Assembly (NCBI RefSeq): GCF_037975245.1
Contig: NC_092582.1
Coordinates: 3,690,501 to 3,754,500, forward strand
Length of the DNA stretch: 64,000 nucleotides
Source: Apostichopus japonicus
Taxonomy: Eukaryota > Echinodermata > Holothuroidea > Aspidochirotida > Stichopodidae
Reading direction: 5' to 3'
How positions within the stretch are numbered: the first letter of the stretch is position 1; the number at the start of each line of letters is the position of its first letter. Under the pieces are notes generated by a model, which searched no databases, was not told where the DNA came from, and saw only the letters and a program-made list of their open reading frames with translations. Both the position numbers and the translations under genes were made by a program. Shown one piece after another: positions 1 to 11,700 of this stretch.

Positions 1-3000
1 GCCGGTACATCTTTCCAGATGGAGGTAATCTATGGAGATCAGCTCAAATGGTTGAGTAGTCTGGATGCTCTTGAGTGGGGCTCTTATTATTCTTTGTGGT
101 TTCTTGCTTTTTATGCAAGTACACTGGTTGTTGACATAGCCTTCGATGTCCTTGAACATTCCGACCCAGTAGAACCTGTCATTGGCAAGGTCATACACCT
201 TCTCTGCACCCACATGTCCCATTTCTTCATGCAACTCCTTGTAAACCAAATGGCGGTATTTCAGAGGTAGCACCAGCTGGTCTTTTCCCTTGATCACCCT
301 TTTTAGGATCCCATGTTGATCAATTTTCAGTTTATCCCATTGCAGTAGGAGTTTGGACACATTCTTTGTCTCAGCACGCCTGATCTTTGTTGAAGGTCGG
401 TGGCCACGTTGTTTGTAGAAAAGCACTCTCGATATGAATTCATCATCTGCCTGTGCTTCTTTCAGCTCACTTTTTGATATCCTTCTGCCTCTCTTATCTT
501 CAGGGAACTTTAGTAGTTCATACACTTCAATACTGGAACAGACTGTTTCTATCAAAGTTGTCTCCCCTTGGCTCACAGCTTCCACGGTATCTTTTACACA
601 GGTCATGACAGTTGGTGACAGTTCTTCAGTGTAGTAATCCATCATTGTCTTTGGATCATATGGTAATGACAAACGGGATAAGCTGTCGGCATCGATATTT
701 ATCCTCCCTGGTCTATATCGAATGGTGAAATTAAAATCTGCCAGCTCCGACACCCAACGTTGTCCTGTAGCGTTCAGTTTGGCATTTGCTAGTACATAGG
801 TGAGAGGGTTGTTATCTGTATAGACGGTGAAATGCTTTGCATAAAACAGATAGTCCCTGAATCTTTCTGTTATGGCCCACTTTAGAGCAAGGAATTCTAG
901 TTTCCCTGAATGCATGTAGTAATTCTTTTCAGCTGGTGAAAGACTCCGTGATGCGTATGAAATAACTCGGAGCTTTCCGTCTTGCTCTTGGTACAGGATA
1001 GCACCGAGGCCTTCATTTGATGCATCAGTGTGGACAACAAACTCTTTATCAAAGTTTGGGTAACTCATCACTGGAGGGTTGGTCAGAGGCTCCAACAGTT
1101 CCTCTAAGGCCTGGTGATGTTGTTCTGTCCATACCACTGGATATCTGGATGGTAACTGCCCTTTTAGGTTGCTCTTGCCTTTTGTTGAGCCTTTACGCCC
1201 TCCCTTGATTTGTTTACCATTCAGCGTCTTTTCAGGCGGTGGTACTGTCAATAGATCATAGAGAGGTCTAGCTTTCTTAGAGAAATCTCTGATGAACTGG
1301 CGGTAGTACCCTACCAGGCCAAGCATATGCCTTACCTCTCCTACAGACTTTGGTCTCATTTCTTTGAGATGAAGGACTGCTTTGGTATCCTCTGGGTCTG
1401 CTCGATAACCCTGGGCTGATACAATTTTTCCCAAGTATTTCACTTCGGACTGGAACAGTTCGCATTTTGATGCTCTCAGTTTCACACCTTTAGCCTTCAA
1501 TCTCTGTAAGACTGCTTGGAGCCGTCTCAGGTGTTCCTCATATGTATCACTGAAGACCAGTATATCATCTAGGTAGGTGTAACAGATTTCACCATTCATG
1601 TCTTCCAAACACACTTCCATATGTCTCTGAAAAGCTGCTGGGGCATTCATCAGACCAAAGGGTATCCTTACCCACTCATAAAGCCCCCATGGAGTGATGA
1701 AAGCAGTGGCCTGTCGACTCTCTTTGCTGATAAAACCCTGATGATAGGCCTTACCTTGGTCAAGAGTCGAGAACCAGTGATTACCTCCAAGGCCACTCAG
1801 GACATCATTAATCTTGGGAATGGGTTGCCTGTCAGGTATAGTCTTTGCATTGAGAGCCCTATAATCTATGCAAAGGCGGAGTGTTCCATCTTTCTTTCTG
1901 ACACAGACTGCCGGTGATGAATAGGGTGATTTAGATCTCTGTACCCATCCTCTTGCCATCAAGTCCGACAGATAATCCTTCACTTCTCTGTATAAGGGTC
2001 TGGGAATAGAATTATAGTTCTTCTGAACAGGCTGTTGGTCTTTCAGTCTAATCTCCATCTCTAAATCCAAGCAACCCATGTCACTTTCACCTTGGGAGAA
2101 CACTGCTGATTCCTCCCTCAACATCAGCACTGCCTTTTGGCGTTGTTCCTCATTCAGGTGACTCAAGTCCACTGGAGGGTCCCACGTCATACTGTTGTCA
2201 CCACTTCTATGTTTGGTTTGGACTTGGACATTGTTAACTGTAGCACCCCTCATGTAGGTTTCCAATGGTACAACTGACTTAAGCAGCTCAACCCTTCCAA
2301 GGCAGACTTTACCTCCAAGGAATATATCAGATTCGGAGGGGTTTGACACTGGAACTATACATCTCGAGAAGGACCCCTTTGTGAGATTGACAACACCCTC
2401 CTCGATCTGCAATTGGGGCTGCCACTGCTGTAATGGATCTGGGACAAACAATGCACTAATTCCTTGTTCAAGCCATCCTGCGTGAACCACACACATAACA
2501 TTCACAGTGGATTTCTTTGGAATTTTGGTTCCTTTCTTTCCAGTCTTTACAGCTCCCAAAGCCCCATCGTTTAGATCCGCATTCTTGATCAGGTTCACCA
2601 GGGCCTTGGCCTTTTGGTTAGTTAGAACTCCATTCGATGCCATGCAAAGGGTGTTAGTTACTTGGTTACCATTTCTGGAATCACCATCTTGCAGGTAATA
2701 CGAAATAACATTGAACCCAATCAATGGCTCTGAAACAGTGTCCTCACATACAAGTGCGGGCACTTCTACTCCATCATCATCTCCTGGAAAGGTGAAATAC
2801 AGTTGGACCCATCCATTAAAGGGTATCTCTACATCATTTGCTCCTCTCAAGTCCAGTTTCTCTCCACCCTGGAGTAGCTCCTCTAGAGGTCGGATCCTTA
2901 GGTGAGGTAGGTTCTCCCTAAGCCAACCGTCTGGTACAAGGGACACTTGAGAGCCTGTGTCCCACAATACTGTTGTCTTTACATCGTTCAGGGTGCACGT

Positions 3001-3143
3001 CAGCATGCACTTTTCACCGACTAACTTAATCACTCTGCTTCTCATCTTGGGGTTCAATGTACCCCCAATTACACTGCAAGCCATTACCCTGTGGGACTCA
3101 CCAGAATCGGTCCCCCTCTGTCCCACTAGAGGGACCCTGGCCA
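1..3143 (-). CDS. pol: Pol polyprotein of the Ty3/Gypsy element (protease, RT, RNase H, partial integrase)
   Basis: This frame is -1 relative to gag and is entered at the GGGAAAC slippery site. In order: an aspartic protease with a W-DTGSQ active site near 2946-2964; a reverse transcriptase with an LCIDYRALN block, a DQGKAYHQ block and the catalytic YLDD at 1564-1575; an RNase H with TDAS near 1018-1029, a downstream E in LEFLALKW and D in YTDNNPL; and an integrase HHCC zinc-binding region starting HEEMGH near 214-231. The window ends just past the ISIDYLHL segment, whose Asp is probably the first catalytic residue of integrase. The polyprotein would cleave itself, copy the element RNA and integrate the DNA. 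No stop was met in the segments I translated. The C-terminus is missing only because the window ends. Confidence 0.9.
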
Positions 3144-3150
3144 GTTTCCC
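3109..3150 (-). promoter_or_regulatory. Programmed -1 ribosomal frameshift cassette (gag-pol)
   Basis: Reading the minus strand, GGGAAAC (3150-3144) sits in the gag frame as G GGA AAC, the canonical X XXY YYZ slippery form. After a 7-nt spacer (3143-3137), a 5' arm at 3136-3128 (GGTCCCTCT) can pair with 3119-3109 (AGAGGGGGACC), with a 2-nt bulge and an 8-nt loop. The gag stop is TAG at 3128-3126, within the stem and loop. Slipping back one base continues open into the protease frame. Motif, phase, spacing and stem are all seen directly; use in vivo is inferred. Confidence 0.85.
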
Positions 3151-4169
3151 TGAACCAATGATCGACACCCTCTGGCAAAGTGGTTGATGCCACCACATTT
3201 GAAACAGTGTCTGCATCTGTCCCCAATGCCCTCAGATCGGCAGGCCTCACATCCTCTGGGTCGTCGTACAAATTCACCAGATCTAGGCTTCCTGTCCCTG
3301 ATGTCTCTCTCAGCTAGGACTGCTTTTAACGCTTTGACTTCAGACCTCAGCTCTACAACTTCATCATACAGCTTTCCTTTCTGAGGCTGTATCTTGTTTT
3401 TCAGCTCGGTCTTTGGTGCCTCCAGTGTTGTGTCAGCATTCCCTGTTGACTGTACACTATGTACTCTTGTCTTCAGTTTGCCCTGTCTTTCCTGCTCTTG
3501 TTTGGCTACCTTGCTCACCTTCTCCAAGATTTCCTCATCTGTCACCTTATCACTCTGGGTGATTTGTTGAACCTCCCATTTAAGGTGATCGTTGTTTATT
3601 CCAGTGGTGACAGCATGAATAAATAGAGCATGAACTTGTTTAGCCTCATAGGTCACTGTTGCTCCATCTTCTTGCGATGCAAAGAGGATTTTTTGTTTGA
3701 GATCGAGAGCCCTCAGCACAAAATCTTGTGGGGATTCCTTTGCACCTTGAGTAAGCTTCGTGAGTTGGACGTACATTTCTGTGGCATCTCGTTCCTGGTA
3801 ATGAGCACGAAGGATCTTTCTAAGTTGGGGTAGTCTGATATCTCTTTTGCCTTCCAGATAGCTTCTTAAGGGGAGCCCTGGGGTAACTGCATTTATTACC
3901 GCAGTAATAACTTCTAGGTCTCCATACCCCCTGTCCTTGGCACGCTCAATCTGGCGGATAAGGCTGCTGTATGACAGTGACTCTTTCTCACCTTTTTCTG
4001 TGATTTTTCCATAAACCTTCAATTCCTTTACAGAACCCAGTGGTTTACTCTGGACAGAAGAATCAGCTGGACTCTGTTGGTTTGCAAGTCTTTCTTCTAA
4101 TTCTCTGATCTTGGTTTGGTAGGTTAGTTCGAGAGTTGTCAACCTTTCTTCCAACTGTGCTGCCTCCAT
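3126..4169 (-). CDS. gag: Gag polyprotein of the Ty3/Gypsy element
   Basis: This is a 347-codon ORF with an ATG at 4169 and TAG at 3126-3128. The N-terminal 30 residues are a charged probable coiled coil. The central region (about residues 60-215) is helical capsid-like sequence of the Ty3/Gypsy Gag type. A second charged, coiled-coil-like stretch near residue 270 precedes a basic segment and one CCHC zinc knuckle (CFKCGGINHFARGC, spacing CX2CX4HX4C) near the C-terminus. An additional Cys pair (CEACRSEG) lies just upstream. Gag would package element RNA into virus-like particles. The last codons before the stop contain the frameshift site that gives access to pol. Confidence 0.92.
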   Translation of the reverse strand: MEAAQLEERLTTLELTYQTKIRELEERLANQQSPADSSVQSKPLGSVKELKVYGKITEKGEKESLSYSSLIRQIERAKDRGYGDLEVITAVINAVTPGLPLRSYLEGKRDIRLPQLRKILRAHYQERDATEMYVQLTKLTQGAKESPQDFVLRALDLKQKILFASQEDGATVTYEAKQVHALFIHAVTTGINNDHLKWEVQQITQSDKVTDEEILEKVSKVAKQEQERQGKLKTRVHSVQSTGNADTTLEAPKTELKNKIQPQKGKLYDEVVELRSEVKALKAVLAERDIRDRKPRSGEFVRRPRGCEACRSEGIGDRCRHCFKCGGINHFARGCRSLVQGNWPGSL

Positions 4170-4194
4170 CTTGTCTTGTTCTCTCTACAGCCCT

Positions 4195-4212
4195 ATCCGG
4201 GTGGTGCCTCCA
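4195..4212 (-). other. Probable tRNA primer-binding site
   Basis: Minus-strand TGGAGGCACCACCCGG begins four bases (AATT) after a TAACA that looks like the LTR terminus at 4217. A TGG start just inside the LTR end is the usual Ty3/Gypsy arrangement. I could not assign the primer tRNA. Confidence 0.55.
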
Positions 4213-4261
4213 AATTTGTTACCCCCGGGTTAGGGGAATTCCGGGGTGGTTCGCTTTAGGG

Positions 4262-4320
4262 CTGCAGAAAGGAGACAGAGAACATATGATGCAGACAGCC
4301 CAATTGGCAGAATAGCAAGC
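4262..4320 (-). repeat. 59-bp direct repeat, copy near the PBS
   Basis: Identical base for base to 4909-4967. On the minus strand it ends in a pyrimidine-rich tract followed by TTTCTGCAG and then CCC, which reads as a good 3' splice site. Confidence 0.9.
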
Positions 4321-4908
4321 AAATTTTATTATTAGATTAACTGGCAGTAATTTAGCTTATCTCCGGTGTAAAACACACTTAATACTACAACATTGATTCT
4401 GGAATATTGATCTAGGGAAATCCCCTAATTATGAAACAAAATTGGTGGCGCCCTTTAAGTAATATGAATGCCATAACCACGCTGTGACTTAATACACGGT
4501 AGGTCTGGGCCTACGTTAGACAGTGAACGAACAGCGAGCCTAGCTTAACAGTTCAAATTTACTAACGATCTCTATGTGGTTAACATTTATGAAATACACT
4601 AATTACCCTACTTGAATTACTAAGCCTAACTGATTGTTTACATTACCACAGATCACAAGTCATGCAACATACGAACCTTAAATGACGGATTTAACGACAA
4701 ATAAGTGCTACTCTCTGACCTAACATACAATATTATACGTATTATTCTGCGACATCGTTGCACGAGTGGTAACACATTTTAATCTGGTAATATCCCATCA
4801 TTTCTCTTACATCATCAACCAGGACCTAATCAAATCAAAGCTAGAGGTGTTTTTATACAACTGGTTGAAGTTTTGGTGTTTAACATTTAATAAATCGTGT
4901 AAACTTAC

Positions 4909-4967
4909 CTGCAGAAAGGAGACAGAGAACATATGATGCAGACAGCCCAATTGGCAGAATAGCAAGC
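4909..4967 (-). repeat. 59-bp direct repeat, distal copy
   Basis: Identical to 4262-4320. On the minus strand it ends CTGCAG and is followed at once by GTAAGT, a consensus 5' splice site. Removing 4908-4262 would join the two contexts while leaving one copy of the repeat. Confidence 0.9.
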
Positions 4968-5432
4968 CCCAGTGAACGTACGTTCCTACATAGGCACGCA
5001 TGTACACATTTAGTGTGCGTTTAAGTGCTTATAAATGATATGGAACGCCAATTTGATGATTTTTGTAGGGGTACCTATTTTTCCGCGCAACACTATAATA
5101 TTTTCAAAACTAAATATAGCACAGCTCAAAGGAGCCAAGCAACCAGAAAGCCGATAGGCATAGTGATTCCTTGCCACATTTCATATGAGAAAGTGTAGTA
5201 CAGTTTGGCCACCGGTGACCTAAAATGATCTTTGACCTACACTTTATGACAAATGCAGTGAAACTTTTACTATGAAAGATCTAAGGGGTGTCACACAGCT
5301 ATGCATAACAGTGAGTTATGTTATTAAAAGCAAAAATCAAACCCCTGTCATTAGTGTGTATTTGTTTAAATTTGTTAACAAAAGTTTGAAGAAAATTTCT
5401 TCCAAAAGAAATATGAAAAGTTTTGCATTTAC

Positions 5433-5739
5433 CAAATTCCCTTTTAATACGTTTGACTTTGCCATGTTCTTCTGGATTGTAAAGATGTTTGACCTCTTCT
5501 TCCTTCACGACGACCCGATCGTGCACTGACTTGTAACGTGACTTAGGGTCGATGCTGTATGAATCGTGAGCAGCTGAAAGGTTACCGGGGGTCATCGGCA
5601 GCATAAGGTACAGAGTCTCCCTTTCTGCTAGAATGGTAAGAGGGTCCTTCTCTCCCAGGGCCCAGTCTCTAATCATCCAGGCAGCATTGAAAGCGGAGAT
5701 GAACCCTCGGCCACACCCGGTACCCTGAGGCCAGAATGG
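5433..5739 (-). CDS. MICAL-A exon 7
   Basis: 307 nt, acceptor CATCTTCCAG, probable donor GAATTTG|GTAAAT, phase 1. It encodes [19 protein letters not shown], the LAERETLY helix and the LYNPEEHGK end of the monooxygenase domain. If the donor is not used the frame runs on to a stop at 5299 with unconvincing sequence. The donor is inferred from the MICAL-B phase. Confidence 0.85.
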
Positions 5740-8700
5740 CTGGAAGATGTGAAGGAATATGTCCGTTACGGTATACTAATAACTAAACATAACCATGCCG
5801 CCTTTCGAGGTAAAATAATGGTCTTTTCTCCAATGTAACAATACAATCTAACCTGAGGGTAAACTTATTGGTATCATCCAGATTCCAAACTGCCACACAA
5901 TAATATGTATGCCATACCAACAGCAGACTGAATATATTCCAGAAATTTAGAGCAAACGTGTTGCTGTATGTAGTGACTGACTTCAAACAATGATGTTGAT
6001 AAATCATTGTTATTATTATAACAATGATTAGTCTTTGCTGAAAGGAGTCTACATTTCCAATCCTGAATACAGTGGAACAAACGTTTTTATGCATTTCGTT
6101 CCAAGGCAGACAGCCCTCGTGTACGATGCTGAACCAACACACACTAATTATCTTACAAACACGCATTGCCATGGATTATTACCTAACAATAAAACAAGAA
6201 ACCCTAGTTGTGTGGGCTATAGGGGACTACACAACTAGACAATTTACCTGTTACCTGTTTCCTACAGGATAGACTTCAAGATCATCCTACTCACATATAA
6301 AGCCCTGCATGGATTAGCACCAGAATACATGAGTAGCATGATCAGTCAGAAGACCACCACCCGCTCTCTCCGATCCTCAAATCAGCTACTGCTCAATGTA
6401 CCTAAGTGGAAGCTCAAGTCTGGTCAACGATCGTTTTCTACTCCTACTCTTTGGAACTCACTTCCATTGCACATCAAGTCGCCACCCAACATTAACATTT
6501 TCATAAACAGATTCAAAACTTATCTATTTTTGACTGCCTTCCCTGAGCACTAGCGTCACTGAGCATGGGTTTTCCTCTGGATATTGGCGTTATATAAATT
6601 TGCATTTATTATTATTATTATCATTATTAATGCAATTTGCCTTGTGGCATGCACACTCCTCCTGCACTGTGGATTTCTACAGTTTTTTCAAAGGCCTTGC
6701 ATTATGGCATGGATGAAATTCAGAGCTTATGCACACTTTGACTAGTATGAGACTGGTATAAAACTAGTCTCATACCCTTACCTGATAAAGACCGTCTCCA
6801 ACTAATCCAAGGAGTAACTTGTGTCCTCTCTTGTCCCGAACACAGGCAGGGTGACAAGATTGGTATACCGATGTAAAGTCAAATAAGGCAACGTCCGCCA
6901 GGTCATGATGGTTGTTTACAAAGTCAAACTTTGGAAGATCCGTCGCAAAATGAGCTATCTCCAAGGCGTACGTTTTCAGTTTTTCGTGGTCCACATTCGA
7001 ACTGGCTAAAAGTTCGGCAACGTTCGATCTGTTCTGAGTTGATCCAAATGTGATTCATAAATAGAGAGGAAGAAATTACAAAAAAGGAAATTTAGCAAAA
7101 TCTGGACAGAAAGATGACAGTAAAAACTTTCGAATTCCCCTTTTAATAAACTTCGTTGCAAGCTTATGTCTTTAATAAACTTTGGGATATAGTAATCCAA
7201 GATTATCACACAAATCAAGTGTTCAGAAATCAACAAAAACTATCAAAGTTGTTTGGAGAAGCTGCATATCAGGTCAATCTCGGTGACCACAGGGCTCACT
7301 ATAATTGTAATTGTAATGGTAATTACAATTATAATTATCATTAAAGGGTGTGAAGACTCGCGCACAAAGAAACGTCTCATGCTGGTAATCTGACCTAGTT
7401 TCGAATGAAGTGTAACAGAAGTGTTAGACACCACCATCGATCCCAGAAAATACACACACAGCTTGCTACCGTCGGTAATCAGACACTAGTGTACAGTCAC
7501 TACATGCAGCTACGGTCAATACCCATAACACAGTGTACATAGCAGCGATGGACATCTCAGGTCCAGATAAAAGATAACAAGGTATCATGTTTCATTACAG
7601 TCTGCATTTTGTAGCGATAAGAAAAAAACTTCACTTGTGCGCAACGGAAAGTTTGTGAGTCTTCAATGCCTTTAAGAATAGCTACATCAAAACAATTAAG
7701 GGTTACTTTTAATCAGACATGGTCTAAGCAGGAGCAGACAAGAAACTGTTAGAAAGATTCCATTTTCAATTACGTTTCAAGTTTTTCAATTCAATGGACT
7801 TAAAAGTTACAAGTCAAGTTAGTTTTATAAAAGCATACAAAACAAAGATATTCTATCATATGGTTTAAACCAAAGAAATCGTACATCCACTTTTGTCTTT
7901 GGAAATATCTACAAAATCTTGTTAGATAATTATTCGTAATTGCAGCTGTTTATTGCTGCTATTTAAAGCAGCTGTTAAATATTCATAGGCAGTGCCCGAA
8001 TAACCAATAGGCAGATGAAGCAAGTGCCTAGTACTAGTGGTGCAAAAGTCAAGGGGTGTCTAATAGTACTTCCATAAAAGACATACCTACTTCATGCAAT
8101 CCTAATAAAGTGGGGAGGGAGGGGAAGGCAGCATATGGTACTTTAGCCCCCCCCCCTCCCGCCCCCCAAGTGTGTTAACCTGGCACTGTGGATAGTCGTA
8201 TTCCCACAGCACTGACACAAGTGAGTTAAATGGATAATCCCATACAAACACTCATAATGTATTTCTATTGTGATTAGCTGGTACTTAAGCTTCACAGGTT
8301 AATGACAATACCTTCTGACCAGAATCCTACATGTCAAGAAGGTTAGATGGAGAAACAATTGATCTGAAAGGATTGCATGCTCAGAGCAATTGTTGTTTTA
8401 CAAACTGTCTTGATATGTCTAAAATGTCTGTCTTGGCAAAACAGAGCAACAAGCCAATGCTGTACATCATGATATAAGGTATTCATGTAGCAGGGAGGCC
8501 TTGAATAATGTCACAACAAACACAAGTTCAGTGATGAATAAATGAAACAAGGTAAGAAAATGGACAAACCTCTCTTATGACACCTTTCTGCATAAGACTG
8601 GCTTTTTTAGCGGTGACCACAAAGTAATGCGTCTCGTCTTTATAATAAACCAGATTCTCCAAGTCTATGCCATGACTTGCTTTCATCTCTTTAAAGAAAT

Positions 8701-11700
8701 CTTGTCTGAAGTGATATGCTATGCCTCCAATTTCTTCAACTCTAGCTTCGTGCCTGGTCTTGTAATTCACAAAATTAAACGTGATTGCTATCGCAAGTGC
8801 ACGTCCCGCCTTTTTCTTCTCAAACCCTGTCAGATATGAGGAAAACGAAATGTTGATTACAACCAAGCCATCAATCTAATGTTTAATTTCTTCAAACATT
8901 TTTTGCTGCTGCAATATGTATGTTTTTTTTGCCTATTGGCCTCTAGTTATTATAAATATAATTTGAATTTGAATTTTCTCTTACTGTTTATTCCTACAAA
9001 GTTAGTCTTAAGTACCTTTTAGGGTATTTCTTCTTCCATCTGCTCCAATCACAACATCAAATTCAAACTTTGATAGAGAATGAGCCTCTGGATCCAACTT
9101 TGCCCTCCAACCACTACCTTAAGATGAAAGAGATGCCAAGAGAAAGAAGGTAGGGATTAACTTGTGATTAAAATTGATTAAAAGGGTTTTTATTCCCTTT
9201 GACTCATTAAACAGTTGTGTGGAAGTATACAATGTACCAATCCATTAATACAATCTTCCATCTGTGTAGCAAATTTATTTGCTATTTTGGAGAGAATTTG
9301 TTGTGCTTTGTAAATACATCATTACTCCCTGCCAGGGACGTAGCCAGAAATTTGAAAGGGGGGGGGGGGTGAGAGCAGAGTTTTAAAAGTGGCACTTCTC
9401 ACAAAGGGAGCATTGTTACACTTAACGGAGTGCCACGAATAATTTTTTGGCCCAAAATGCCTCTCACATTGCAGGTAATAAACAATAATAAGAGTCTTAT
9501 GTAGCAGAGGGGCTTTCAGGGGAAAAAGTAAGAAGGGTGGCTTAACTTCCTTCAACCTGAAAAGAGGGCTTTAATGATATTTCCTGCTTTTAGTTAAATG
9601 TTATTGTTCATGGTAATCAAATGGGGGAGGGGGGGATGGGTCATTGCTCCCCCCTGGCTACGTCCCTGCTCCCTGCAATGTGAAACTTCAAGAAAAATGA
9701 ATAATATGTACAATAGTTGGTTTATCAATGAATGACATACTCAATACACTATTACTATTACATTGAGTACAGTATGACATGCAATGTCAGATCCAAACAT
9801 AATGATGCAGCATTCACACGAATCTTTTACCTGGTTACCATGAAAAGTGTACACTGCTGGCTAAGCAAAATTAAAAGATCATTTAATCCTATGACAGGGC
9901 CCCCAACCTGACACAAGGGAGAAATGCTGAGGGGTGGGGATGGGGATATTCTGGCAGCCACAGCAACGTCAGACCAATGATTTACAAGCAGGCCATGCCC
10001 TCATAGGATGTATTTTTTTCTTTACTGAACATTTGGTCTCACTCCTGAGAAGTTAAAATGTATTACCCTCTGCCTCATCTTCTGAAGGTTCCAACAGGTC
10101 TTCGAATGACACCTTGTGATGAACTTCGACCCCAAGACACAAACAGACTTTCAGTAAAATCAACTGTAGTTTACGAATACCTGATGGAGAAGAAGAAGAA
10201 GAAGAAGAAAACCCAAATATTAAATAGTGAACTGTGTAGTTTTCTTACAATTTTAAGTATTGGACTTGACACGTCCTTAAAAAGGTAGTCAGTATAGGCC
10301 CCAAATTATAGCATGCTATAATTGCTAGAAGTTTTCAAAAAGGACTTTACTGGAGGTCCTTACTCTCCAAATTGGTTCTCAGACATTTTAAGGAACATAC
10401 AAGATGACTGAATGTCCCAGTGAGGAAAATATCTCCAAGGTTGTAATAAAAAAAAGTCTAAGAATTTTTACCAAAGGTGACCATATTTGAATATCTAGCA
10501 TATTTGGGGCCAATACAGCAAACCTTTAACTTTCAACTTTGGGTGTTTTGTTGTGGACAGAATTGCTCAAAAGTTACATATTTCACAATTCATGTTCTTT
10601 GACTGTATCTGAGATACCATTGAACAGTAACAAATAAACAGTGATATGGTCGTTTGGATAAAGGTGATGGCATTAGAGGCCCAATGAAACCTAGGTTTGT
10701 TGTCCAGGAGAAATCCACAGTTTTCCCATCTGAAATGGTCTTCCAATTTGTAAAACATCCCATTATGAGCTAAAACTGTAAATTAATTAGCCACCAGAAA
10801 TGAAGTGTAAGTAATATTAAACCATTCAGCTTCTCCCTCGTTAATATGTGGCTGGTTTGCTTCGTCAAAAAAACAAACTGCATTTCAGTTGACATTATTT
10901 TATTATTATTATTACTATTATAACTCTAACTGTTGGATTTGGGACCAAACTTCAATTGATTTTTTTGTGTACATTTAATTGACCCCCCCCCCCAAAAAAA
11001 AATGAAACTTACTGATGTGGTTTATGGTCCCTGGGCAAAACTTTGGATAGAGGACTTTAGCACCAAGTCTTCGGAGATCCTGGATTACGAAAGGCCACAA
11101 ATGGAGTACGTTGTTTCGGGTGAAGTTTTCCCTTTTCTCTATGACGACAACTTTGGCACCGAGAAAAGCTAATTCGATAGCTGTCCTCAAACCACAGGGT
11201 CCTGCTCCAATAATGAGAACCTAAAGTGAAAATAAAATTTGAAGAAAATTGCTTAAATTTCTCTTGTCTTTATTCACTTAAGTTTGGAAAATACACAGAA
11301 CGACACTATCGAATGACTAGGAACACACAACCCTTACTGAACATCTCTACAACTGTGATTTAGGGCATTCACAATAACTCTTCCATTGGAATAAAGAGAA
11401 TTGTGTCCAAGATGAATACAAAGTACAGTAGCCTCAAAACCATTCTAACAGAAAAATAAGTATTTTTTACTTAGAACCCAGTAAAGGACTATTTCAGGAA
11501 ACTCCACAACTGTCATTTATCCTTTGATGATGCAAAATCGTATATTTTTATTTATTAAAGATTTACTTCAAAGAGACTTAAGGCAAGACTTTTAGCAAGC
11601 ACTTATCACATCATAGCATGACTAGACATACATGTGTCTACATTGACATTAAGTATTAAGGAATTCCGTACAACAGGAAACCAGCCATAGATCTCTTTGC

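Larger units (their letters stand above)
1..5008 (-). mobile_element. Ty3/Gypsy LTR retrotransposon, 5' part (LTR, PBS, gag, most of pol)
   Basis: On the minus strand the order is a probable 5' LTR, a primer-binding site, gag (ATG at 4169) and pol, which runs off the left edge inside integrase. The order protease, reverse transcriptase, RNase H, integrase is that of Ty3/Gypsy (Metaviridae). Gag is uninterrupted, and four separate pol landmarks share one reading frame (DTGS first base 2961, YLDD 1575, RNase H TDAS 1026, integrase HEE 231), so this copy looks recent. It lies downstream of MICAL-A exon 7 in the same orientation, in the stretch where MICAL-A exons 8 and 9 would be expected. The 3' LTR and target-site duplication are outside the window, so the upper boundary (about 5008) is a guess from a TGTGTACA start. 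Confidence 0.9.
4217..5008 (-). repeat. Probable 5' LTR / leader of the Ty3/Gypsy element
   Basis: The lower end (TAACA at 4217) is set by the primer-binding site. Within it, on the minus strand, are a TATAAAAA box near 4850-4857 and an AATAAA polyadenylation-type signal near 4325-4330, consistent with U3-R-U5 order. A 59-bp exact direct repeat lies at both ends of the segment. The upper boundary (TGTGTACA at 5008-5001) is only the best TG start available, because the second LTR is outside the window. Confidence 0.5.

Noticed and set aside
1-3187. Several plus-strand open frames of 60-100 codons
   Set aside because: They are antisense shadows of the minus-strand pol frame, which has clear RT, RNase H and integrase motifs.
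7006-7455. Minus- and plus-strand ORFs near MICAL-A exon 6
   Set aside because: They run through intron and ATT-type simple repeat. Only 6782-7033 matches MICAL.
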